Part shown: positions 18,113-25,448 of the stretch, one piece after another | Numbering within the stretch: the first letter of the stretch is position 1 | Layout: every line of letters starts with the position of its first letter | NCBI GenBank assembly: GCA_026390585.1 | Contig: JAPLFP010000184.1 | Span: forward strand, 1-33,087 | Length of the DNA stretch: 33,087 nucleotides | Direction of reading: 5' to 3' | Source: Ignavibacteriales bacterium | Lineage (GTDB): Bacteria > Bacteroidota > Ignavibacteria > UBA10030 | Notes under the pieces: generated by a model | What the model was told of the DNA's origin: nothing | The model's input: the letters and a program-made list of their open reading frames with translations, nothing else | Databases searched by the model: none | Made by a program: the position numbers and the translations under genes

Positions 18113-19711
18113 CTACTTCTTCAAACCTCCTGTACGTTCTGCATCGACCGGTTCGGGCCAGGTCTGCTGCTTGCCAGTCCGTCGATCGTTGGGCAACACT
18201 CGGTGCTCGCGGGCAACAAACGTGGGATCTTCGCAAGCCTGATAGACCAGGCACGCCGTGAGCGCTACGTTGGTCTCGAGATCATCGAAGACCAGTTTGT
18301 CGTAAGTGTCCCTGTTGGTATGCCACGTGTAGGAGAAATACTCCCACGCGTTTGAGTTAAGTCCGAAGGATGGCGCTCCTCCTGCGACAAAAGAGGCGTG
18401 GTCAGTTCCACCGCGTCCTGGCATTCCGGGGAGGCCGAGGGTAATGCCGCGGGTAAGGTTGTCGGGCGATCTCGCAATCCATCGCGCGAGATGCTCACTG
18501 CCCACAAGAAACCCGGAAGCACTGATGCTGGTAATACGGCCTGTCCCATTGTCCTGATTGAACAGCGCTTGGATCTTTTCGATGATCTCGGGATGGTCTT
18601 TCACGAACGCCTTCGATCCGTTCAATCCCTGCTCCTCGCTGTCCCAATGTCCTACGATGATCGTGCGTTTCGGATTGGGATAAAACTTCTTGAGGATGCG
18701 CATCGTCTCCATCATGATGAGCGTGCCGGTTCCGTTGTCTGTTGCTCCCGAACCCGCTTCCCAAGAATCGAGGTGTGCTGAAAGAACCACATACTCGTCC
18801 GGTTTCTCCGTTCCTTTGATCATGCCGATCGTGTTGAACGCCGGAGATGCTCCAAGGAACTTGCCTTCGGTCTCCACTCTGATGATCGGATTATCTCCAT
18901 ACTCCACCAATCTATAGAGCAAATTGTAGTCCTCCAGGCTGAGCGCAACCACAGGGATCTTGTCGTTCTTCGTGTCGAAGACGCGGTACACGCCCCAGCC
19001 GGATGACCAACTAGAGCTCACGACGCCAACTGCCCCTGCGTTCTCGAGAATATTCGCCAGCGTGTCTGATCGAAATCCGGTTCTTCTGATACGCTTTTGC
19101 CACTCGTCGTTGATCCTTGTGCGGAGCGCTTTCAGACTGTCGAACGATTCTTTCGTGCCGAACTCCTCCCACACCTTGTCGGGTCTTCCTGTCGGCGATG
19201 GAGCAGAGACAAGAACGAATTTGCCCTTCACAGTCGGAAGCCACTTCTGAAATGCCACAGAGTCCGGGACGTCAGCGAGGATGATCAGCCCTGCTGTTGT
19301 GCCCCCCTTTTTTGTTGCGGGGCTCCATGAGAGCATGGTGCCTTCGAGTGTCCTGACACGGGGTTGAAGCAGGTCGATATGCGCCGTACCGCGTTCCCAG
19401 CCTCTCCACTCGCCATATTTTTCATTCTTCGCTTCGATTCCCCACGATGTGTATTTTGCGACTGCCCAATCATTGGCCTTGAGAATGCTCGGGGATCCGA
19501 CGAGCCGGGGTCCGATGACGTCGAGGAGCTCGTGGGCGAGCTTCGGGAGCTGTGAAGACTCCATGGCCTCTTTGTAAATGCCCTTGACGATGGGATCGTC
19601 GGTTGGGAATGTCGGACCCATGTTCTGGAATCCGAACGGCTGGCTCAGAGCGGGAATGCTCAGGAGCGCCACCAGCGAACAGAGGAGCAATGTTCGGAGA
19701 ACGTTGTGCAT
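18113..19711 (-). CDS. Secreted M28-family zinc peptidase
   Basis: A 532-aa exported peptidase. The signal peptide (MHNVLRTLLLCSLVALLSIP) is followed by a PA-like insert (about 110-290) and the M28 catalytic domain. Di-zinc ligands are visible: H313 in SAHLDSW, D325 in GATDNGTG, E360 in DSEEQG (E359 catalytic), D387 in FNQDNGTG and H464 in YTWHTNRDTYDK. This set is that of co-catalytic aminopeptidases and carboxypeptidases such as PGCP. GGAGG sits 4 nt before the ATG. Probable promoter elements lie at 19782-19811. It is divergent from the TlpA-like gene, with two identical palindromes between the two promoters. Probable role: digestion of extracellular peptides. Confidence 0.94.
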   Translation of the reverse strand: MHNVLRTLLLCSLVALLSIPALSQPFGFQNMGPTFPTDDPIVKGIYKEAMESSQLPKLAHELLDVIGPRLVGSPSILKANDWAVAKYTSWGIEAKNEKYGEWRGWERGTAHIDLLQPRVRTLEGTMLSWSPATKKGGTTAGLIILADVPDSVAFQKWLPTVKGKFVLVSAPSPTGRPDKVWEEFGTKESFDSLKALRTRINDEWQKRIRRTGFRSDTLANILENAGAVGVVSSSWSSGWGVYRVFDTKNDKIPVVALSLEDYNLLYRLVEYGDNPIIRVETEGKFLGASPAFNTIGMIKGTEKPDEYVVLSAHLDSWEAGSGATDNGTGTLIMMETMRILKKFYPNPKRTIIVGHWDSEEQGLNGSKAFVKDHPEIIEKIQALFNQDNGTGRITSISASGFLVGSEHLARWIARSPDNLTRGITLGLPGMPGRGGTDHASFVAGGAPSFGLNSNAWEYFSYTWHTNRDTYDKLVFDDLETNVALTACLVYQACEDPTFVAREHRVLPNDRRTGKQQTWPEPVDAERTGGLKK

Positions 19712-19781
19712 TATGCCTCCATTGGTGTTATTGATGAGAGAGCGCAGTGATAACGGAATTTCGGTCGGAGAAATGACGTGT

Positions 19782-19811
19782 CAAAGTATCGGAAAAAAAA
19801 GGATGCATCAA
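19782..19811 (-). promoter_or_regulatory. Putative promoter of the M28 peptidase gene
   Basis: On the minus strand: TTG (complement of 19809-19811), a 20-nt spacer, then TACTTTG (complement of 19782-19788), close to the Bacteroidota TTTG/TAnnTTTG pattern. It lies 71 nt upstream of the start codon. Confidence 0.55.
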
Positions 19812-19840
19812 GTGAAAAATGCAGAAAACAGCGAGCGCTT

Positions 19841-19891
19841 AGATGAAGGTCACCTTCGACCGAGTATTGTTCGGAGATGAAGGTGACCTTC
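19841..19891. promoter_or_regulatory. Twin 13-bp palindromes between divergent M28 and TlpA promoters
   Basis: AGATGAAGGTCACCTTC (19841-19857) and AGATGAAGGTGACCTTC (19875-19891) differ only in the central base. Each contains a palindrome GAAGGT-N-ACCTTC, and the two 13-mers are exact reverse complements of each other. Centres are 34 nt apart, about three helical turns. They are bracketed by the two predicted promoters, which suggests a dimeric regulator controlling both genes. Confidence 0.7.
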
Positions 19892-19908
19892 ACGCGCATA
19901 AATATGCC

Positions 19909-19938
19909 TTGAAAGCTCGCCTTGTTGTATGTACCTTG
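19909..19938 (+). promoter_or_regulatory. Putative promoter of the TlpA-like gene
   Basis: TTG (19909-19911), a 20-nt spacer and TACCTTG (19932-19938) fit the -33/-7 pattern found elsewhere in the window. The leader to ATG 20031 would be about 85 nt. Confidence 0.55.
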
Positions 19939-20030
19939 ACCATCCACGCGGGCGCCGTGGCCCCAAAGCTCGGGAACATGTCAAGGAGCCGAGGTCGGAA
20001 GTTTCTTCACTATTGCAGGAGATGGTTTGT

Positions 20031-21923
20031 ATGCGGAAGGTCGATATGGTTCTGATCGTTGCCGGGTGGTTTCTTCTTGTGAGTTCCATTGAGCAGGTGT
20101 GTGGCCAGGTGGCAACGTTCTCGCCTCAGAATCCGAAGATCGGTGATGTTGTCACTGCGGTCTACAATCCAGTGGCACAAAGGGCGACGATTCTCAGACC
20201 TTCGACGCTCACTCTCCAGGCACTTATTCTCCCCGCAACCGGTGTGACCCCCGTGCTCGTAGAAATACAAATGGAAAAATCGGGGAAGGTGTGGAAAGGG
20301 AATTTCACCCTCGACCGCAAGGACGCGAGGTTTCTCCTGTACCAATTCGTTGCGGGAGATCTCAAGGATGATAACGTTGAGAAGGGCTGGAGCGGAATGG
20401 TCCTTGGACCAGACGGAAAAGAACTTGAAGGAGCCCGGTACTGGCGGGGCGTTGTGTTTGCTTTCGGGGGTCAACAGGGATTCAAACACCGCAAGGATGT
20501 TGTTATAGCAAAAGCAGATATCGCAAAAGAGCGCCGATCATTTCCCGACAATTTCTCCGCCGTCAACCTCGCCTGGTATCTCGAGACGAACCCGACTCCA
20601 ACAGATGCAGCAATTGGGAGAGTCAAGAGGGAACTCAATGGTGCGCTGGAACATTTCCGAAAGAACGAAGAAGCTCTTCCGATGATCCTGGTATGGTACG
20701 AACAGACTGGACTCAAATCTAAGGCCGACTCTCTGAGAACGATTCTCGTTGCCGAGAACTCGAAAGGAAGGGTCGCTTTCGCCGCCCACACCTCAGCGAT
20801 CTCAAAAGAAAAGGACCCGCTTACCAGGACAAAGCTGCTTGAGCAATTCCTCGTTGACTTCCCGATGAAAGGGGAAGAACTCCTTGCCTTTCAACGTCAG
20901 CTTCTGATGGGATTTGTCCAGACGGCGCAATACGAAAAGGGATATTCGCTTCTCAAGTCTTCGCCAAAGATGGATCCAGCACTGTATCAGACCCTGACAT
21001 CCGCCATGATTGAAACCGGGGTGAAGGTGGAAAAAGCTGTGGACTGGCTCGCCGAGGGAGTGGAGATCGCACGCCAACTGCAAGAGGATGCAAAACCTCC
21101 CTTCATCACTAGCGCCGACTGGAAGAAGAACCAAGCAAACACACTTGCCGGACTTCTCAGGATGAGAGGCGTCGGTCTCGTGAAACTGGGGAGGAACAAC
21201 GATGCTGAACCTGTTCTTGTCGAGGCCTATGGAATGAAGCATGGTGAAGATCTCATCGTCAATGAGAACCTCATCAATGCCTACGTTGCCGATGAGAAGT
21301 TCAAAGAAGCTGAGAAACTGGGGCGTGATTGCGTTCGGAGGGAAAAGTCAAACCTGAAAGTCGTGGAGAAATTTAAAATCGCCTACAAGAATGTGCACGG
21401 TTCACTGAGCGGTTATGACAAGACAGTGAAGGATGCCAAGTTGGAAGAGGAAACCGCGCTTCTGAAAAGGGGAATCAATAAGCCTGTGCCCGACTTTTCC
21501 CTGAAGGATACGAGCGGCACGATTGTGAAGCTGAGCGATCTCCGTGGCAGGGTTGTCGTCCTCGATTGCTGGTCGACCTGGTCCGTGCCGTGCAACGTGT
21601 CCCTCTCACAATTTCAGAAGGTTTTCGAGCGCTATGAGTCGTACAAGACGGTGGCATTCGTAGCGTTGAACACCTCCGAAAATATCACTGGACCAAAACG
21701 CGAAGCCGCGGTGAAGAAGTTCATGGCGGACTCCAAGCTCACCTTCCCGGTTGTCTACGATAATGGTCTTGAGACTGCTCAGAAGTTCGGAATTGAGGGA
21801 ATTCCCACGACGATCGTCATTGACAGGAACGGCAACATCCAATTCGTGAGCTCTGGATCAAAGGATGGTAATGAACCGGTGAATGATTTGATCAATCAGA
21901 TAGAGGTGCTCCTAAAACACTGA
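20031..21923 (+). CDS. TlpA-like thioredoxin-fold protein with TPR-like N-terminus and incomplete CXXC
   Basis: The frame is open from 19929, but ATG 20031 has GCAGGAG (20015-20021) 9 nt upstream and yields a signal peptide (MRKVDMVLIVAGWFLLVSSI), total 630 aa. After a beta-rich segment (about 30-150), residues about 160-470 are helical and resemble tetratricopeptide repeats. The C-terminal thioredoxin/AhpC-TSA domain starts near PDFSLKDTSGTIVKLSDLRG and contains the cis-proline GIPTTIVIDRNG. The active-site stretch is LDCWSTWSVPCN: the usual WCxxC first cysteine is Ser (about S518) and only C521 remains, with another Cys (C513) on the preceding strand. Periplasmic or outer-membrane location is inferred. 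Normal disulfide reduction by this site is doubtful. Confidence 0.88.
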   Translation: MRKVDMVLIVAGWFLLVSSIEQVCGQVATFSPQNPKIGDVVTAVYNPVAQRATILRPSTLTLQALILPATGVTPVLVEIQMEKSGKVWKGNFTLDRKDARFLLYQFVAGDLKDDNVEKGWSGMVLGPDGKELEGARYWRGVVFAFGGQQGFKHRKDVVIAKADIAKERRSFPDNFSAVNLAWYLETNPTPTDAAIGRVKRELNGALEHFRKNEEALPMILVWYEQTGLKSKADSLRTILVAENSKGRVAFAAHTSAISKEKDPLTRTKLLEQFLVDFPMKGEELLAFQRQLLMGFVQTAQYEKGYSLLKSSPKMDPALYQTLTSAMIETGVKVEKAVDWLAEGVEIARQLQEDAKPPFITSADWKKNQANTLAGLLRMRGVGLVKLGRNNDAEPVLVEAYGMKHGEDLIVNENLINAYVADEKFKEAEKLGRDCVRREKSNLKVVEKFKIAYKNVHGSLSGYDKTVKDAKLEEETALLKRGINKPVPDFSLKDTSGTIVKLSDLRGRVVVLDCWSTWSVPCNVSLSQFQKVFERYESYKTVAFVALNTSENITGPKREAAVKKFMADSKLTFPVVYDNGLETAQKFGIEGIPTTIVIDRNGNIQFVSSGSKDGNEPVNDLINQIEVLLKH

Positions 21924-21934
21924 TGCGAATTGTT

Positions 21935-21973
21935 TCATCGGCTCATTGGCCCGTTGACTCAATGAACCGATGA
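21935..21973. repeat. Imperfect hairpin between TlpA-like and SSS genes
   Basis: TCATCGGCTCATTG (21935-21948) pairs with CAATGAACCGATGA (21960-21973) over 14 bp with one mismatch and an 11-nt loop. No T-run follows. The adjacent ATTCAATGATTCAATC is a short direct repeat. It may act as an attenuator or RNA-stability hairpin between genes 93 nt apart. Confidence 0.45.
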
Positions 21974-22016
21974 TTCAATGATTCAATCACCCAATCTATA
22001 TTATGGCTGAGGTTTT

Positions 22017-23810
22017 ATGCAGCTAACCTTTCTCGACTGGATCATCATCTTCGCATACTTTGCATTCAATCTGGCGATCGGATTCTACTATCGTAAGAAG
22101 GCTACCGGCAGTGTGAACGACTATTTTATCTCGGGAAGAAATGTTTCCTGGTGGCTCGCCGGCACTTCCATGGTCGCCACGACGTTCGCTGCGGACACTC
22201 CGCTGGCCGTCACCGGACTGGTTGCCCGGAACGGGATCGCCGGCAACTGGATCTGGTGGAGCATGGTGTTCAGCGGAATGTTGACAGTGTTCTTCTACGC
22301 CAAACTCTGGCGACGATCCGGTGTCCTAACCGATGTGGAGTTCGCCGAGATCCGGTATTCCGGAAAACCTGCTGCATTCCTTCGGGGATTTCGCGCACTC
22401 TATCTCGGACTGCCGATCAATCTTATCATCATGGGCTGGGTCAACCTTGCGATGATCAAGATTCTGACTCACATCCTCGCTATTGACAAGCTGCCTGCCA
22501 CGGCAATCCTTATTGCAATCATGATCCTTACGGCCTCAATCTCGACGCTTTCGGGATTGTGGGGCGTGCTCGTCATGGATCTCTTCCAATTCGTACTCAA
22601 AATGGGAATGGTGATCGCTCTTGCAGTATTTGCCGTTGAGGCCGTGGGAGGAATGAGCGGTCTGAAGGAAGGATTGATGCACATCGACCAGGTTAGAAAC
22701 GCGGGCACAGGCTCAACCGGTTCGGTGATGTCTTTCACTCCGGATTTGAATTCGCTCTGGATGCCGATGATCACATTCTTTGTCTACATTGCCGTGAACT
22801 GGTGGGCGACATGGTATCCGGGGGCGGAACCTGGAGGTGGGGGATATGTTGCGCAAAGAATCTTCTCCGCGAAAAATGAGAAGCACTCGATTCTCGCGAC
22901 ACTCTGGTTTAACATTGCCCACTATGCACTGCGTCCCTGGCCGTGGATCCTGGTTGCGTTGGTGGCGATGGTGCAGTTCCAAAACGATCCCGCATTTGCT
23001 CAAGATCCCGAATCAGGATATATCCGCATCATGATGATGCACCTTCCTGTGTCTCTGCGCGGACTGATGATCGCGGCGTTCGCCGCGGCCTACATGTCGA
23101 CCATCGGAACACAGTTGAACTGGGGCGCTTCGCTTCTTGTCAATGATGTCTACCGAAGGTTTATGAAGAAAAGTGAGACGGAAAAACACTACGTCAGCGC
23201 TTCCCAATTCGCGACGATTATCCTCATGATCTGCTCCGCCATCGTCTCATTCTATATGGAGTCCATTGCGCAGGCGTGGAAGTTTCTCATGGCACTTGGT
23301 GCAGGGACAGGAATGGTTTACATCCTTCGCTGGTTCTGGTGGCGGATCAACGCCTGGAGTGAGGTATCAGCGATGTTGTCGGCGTTCGTGATCTCTCTGA
23401 CGCTGGAGTTCGGATTCGGGATGAGCAGCGATGATGCGTTCGACTTTGCTCACCTGGTGCTCATCACAACCGCTGTGACGTCTGCCGTATGGCTCATCGT
23501 TACGTTTCTCACAAAACCGGAACCTGACGAAATCCTCATACCGTTCTACCGCAAGGTGAGACCTTCCGCAAGGATGTGGGGGCCGATCGCCGCAAAAGTG
23601 AAGGATGTCGTTCCGCAGAAGGACGACCTCCTCAACCTCTCCAACTGGGCCTTCGGGTGTTTAATGATCTACATGACGCTTTTTGGATTCGGGAAGATCA
23701 TTTTCGGTGAGACTTTGCTGGGAGTGGGCTTCCTCGCGATCGCCGCGATCTCGTTCTCATTCATCTATCGCAGTCTATCGAAGAGAGGATGGGAGTCGCT
23801 GGGAGGCTAG
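22017..23810 (+). CDS. SSS-family sodium:solute symporter
   Basis: A 597-aa inner-membrane Na+-coupled importer with about 13-14 predicted helices. The start region is typical of sugar-type SSS proteins: DWIIIFAYFAFNLAIGFYYR, then NDYFISGRNVSWWLAGTSMV. Conserved features include ISTLSGLWGVLVMDLFQF in the middle and FAAAYMSTIGTQLNWGASLL at the Na+-binding helix. TGAGGT lies about 5 nt upstream of the ATG. The gene follows the TlpA-like gene on the same strand and faces the sugar-porter gene. Given the surrounding glycosidases, galactose, rhamnose, fucose or another sugar is the likely substrate, but this is inference. Confidence 0.93.
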   Translation: MQLTFLDWIIIFAYFAFNLAIGFYYRKKATGSVNDYFISGRNVSWWLAGTSMVATTFAADTPLAVTGLVARNGIAGNWIWWSMVFSGMLTVFFYAKLWRRSGVLTDVEFAEIRYSGKPAAFLRGFRALYLGLPINLIIMGWVNLAMIKILTHILAIDKLPATAILIAIMILTASISTLSGLWGVLVMDLFQFVLKMGMVIALAVFAVEAVGGMSGLKEGLMHIDQVRNAGTGSTGSVMSFTPDLNSLWMPMITFFVYIAVNWWATWYPGAEPGGGGYVAQRIFSAKNEKHSILATLWFNIAHYALRPWPWILVALVAMVQFQNDPAFAQDPESGYIRIMMMHLPVSLRGLMIAAFAAAYMSTIGTQLNWGASLLVNDVYRRFMKKSETEKHYVSASQFATIILMICSAIVSFYMESIAQAWKFLMALGAGTGMVYILRWFWWRINAWSEVSAMLSAFVISLTLEFGFGMSSDDAFDFAHLVLITTAVTSAVWLIVTFLTKPEPDEILIPFYRKVRPSARMWGPIAAKVKDVVPQKDDLLNLSNWAFGCLMIYMTLFGFGKIIFGETLLGVGFLAIAAISFSFIYRSLSKRGWESLGG

Positions 23811-23818
23811 ATTTTTGC

Positions 23819-23862
23819 GATGGCCGTCACCTGTCTTTGACTTACCGAGGGTGATGGTCATC
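23819..23862. repeat. 13-bp inverted repeat downstream of the SSS gene
   Basis: GATGGCCGTCACC (23819-23831) pairs with GGTGATGGTCATC (23850-23862), 13 bp including two G-U pairs, with an 18-nt loop. It begins 9 nt after the symporter stop codon. It could be a 3-prime hairpin, but no T-run follows. Confidence 0.4.
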
Positions 23863-24031
23863 TGCATGAGAGTCAGGATTGCATGTGTAACTACTGATTG
23901 ATCAGCCCTACTTCCTCGCTCTGTCCATTGCTGCAACACCGCAGTACCATGACCCCGTCACTTCTTAGCTGTCTCACCCCTCCGTCTTGAAGCTCTTGAT
24001 CCAGGAGCGATGACGAAAGAACTCATCGGGG

Positions 24032-25438
24032 TCAGCCTTTTGAGTCAGAAGAAGGAATATCCCAGAATCGTTCGATCTCTTCAAGTGAACGTCCTTTTGT
24101 CTCCGGAAAGAACTTCCAGACTGTCAGCACGAGAACAACGCAGAACGCTGCGTACACGTAGAAGGGAAACCCGTGATTGAACTGTGCGATCAATGCGGGG
24201 TTTTCATCCATCATGGGGAATGTTTGGGATACAACGAAGTTCGCGCTCCAAAGGAAAAACGTCGCAACCGACAATGCTCTGCCGCGAATCCGTGTGGGGT
24301 ATATTTCGGAAAGAATGACCCACGTGACCGGTCCAACGGACAGCGCAAAACAGGCAATGTATGCGAGGATGCAAAGAAGAACCCAAAGGGAAATCACCTG
24401 GAACTGTGCCGCCAGTCCCATGGCAATCAGAGATACAAACATGCCGGCAGAGCCAATCATCATGAGAGGCTTCCGTCCAAGTCGGTCCACTGTCCTTATG
24501 GCAACGACGGTAAAAGAGAGATTGACGACTCCCACCACAATGGTCTCCAGAAGGGCGGTATTAGCGCCCGATCCGAGTTTCTTGAAAATCTCCGGAGCGT
24601 AGTACATAAACACGTTGATTCCAGTGACTTGCTGCAGGATCGCGAGAGCAATGCCAAGGAACATCACCCGTCGCCAACCTGTCTTGAACAGCTGGCCGAG
24701 TGATTCAACCTCCTGAGCAAGCGACGCCTCGATCGAACGTAGTTCGCTCTCCGCATATGACACCCCGCCAACCTTGGCGAGTATGTCCTTTGCTTTCGCG
24801 TTGTGTCCTTTTTCAACAAGCCAGCGGGGGCTTTCAGGGACGAAGATGAGGAGGATGAGGAAGATCCCCGATGGTATTGCGCCTGAGGCAAACATCCAGC
24901 GCCAGCCCGTGGCGACATTCCATGCCTCGTCACCACCAAGAGAAATGAAGTAGTTGACAAAATAGATGATGAGTATACCCGTGACGATGGCGAACTGATT
25001 CACGGAGACCATTCTGCCCCTCACACCGGCAGGAGCTATTTCTGCGATATACATCGGCGAAGCCATCGACGCGACACCAACGCCGATTCCTCCAAGCATC
25101 CGGAAGAGAACGAAAAGAGAGAATTCGTTTGGGAGAGCGGTACCCACAGCAGAAACAAGAAAGAGCAGCCCGGACAACACGAGTGTGGTCTTTCGTCCCA
25201 GTCGATCGCTGAAGATGCCCGCGAAGGAAACTCCGACCACGCAACCCAAGAGAGCGCTTGCAGCTGCCCAGCCTTTCATCACCGGGTCGAGTTGGAAATG
25301 CGACTGGAGAAACCCGATCGCTCCGGCAATAACAGCCGTATCATAGCCGAACAGAAGTCCACCAAGCGCTGCGATGATCGTGACAAGGGCGATGTACCTT
25401 GGACTTCCTTTTTCGTTCCGAGTTTCTTCGCTTTTCAT
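24032..25438 (-). CDS. Sugar-porter (SP) family MFS transporter
   Basis: A 468-aa, 12-helix proton-coupled or facilitative sugar transporter. It has the full SP signature set: GGLLFGYDTAVIAGAIGFL in helix 1, DRLGRKTT, RMLGGIGVGVASMASPMYIA, PESPRWLVEKG, QQVTGINVFMYYAPEIF, DRLGRKPLM and the C-terminal PETKGRSLEEIE. It starts 10 nt after the stop of the GH97 gene, with GGGAG just before its ATG, so the two form one operon. It probably imports the monosaccharide released by GH97, glucose or galactose. XylE- and GalP-like proteins are the closest described types. Confidence 0.95.
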   Translation of the reverse strand: MKSEETRNEKGSPRYIALVTIIAALGGLLFGYDTAVIAGAIGFLQSHFQLDPVMKGWAAASALLGCVVGVSFAGIFSDRLGRKTTLVLSGLLFLVSAVGTALPNEFSLFVLFRMLGGIGVGVASMASPMYIAEIAPAGVRGRMVSVNQFAIVTGILIIYFVNYFISLGGDEAWNVATGWRWMFASGAIPSGIFLILLIFVPESPRWLVEKGHNAKAKDILAKVGGVSYAESELRSIEASLAQEVESLGQLFKTGWRRVMFLGIALAILQQVTGINVFMYYAPEIFKKLGSGANTALLETIVVGVVNLSFTVVAIRTVDRLGRKPLMMIGSAGMFVSLIAMGLAAQFQVISLWVLLCILAYIACFALSVGPVTWVILSEIYPTRIRGRALSVATFFLWSANFVVSQTFPMMDENPALIAQFNHGFPFYVYAAFCVVLVLTVWKFFPETKGRSLEEIERFWDIPSSDSKG

Positions 25439-25448
25439 AGATCTCCCG

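Noticed and set aside
19929-20030. Upstream extension of the TlpA-like gene
   Set aside because: The start at 20031 has a good Shine-Dalgarno site and signal peptide; the extension overlaps the predicted promoter.
23950-24034. 8-bp arms TGACCCCG and CGGGGTCA as a terminator between the convergent SSS and MFS genes
   Set aside because: The 69-nt loop is too long for a hairpin terminator and one arm overlaps the MFS stop codon.
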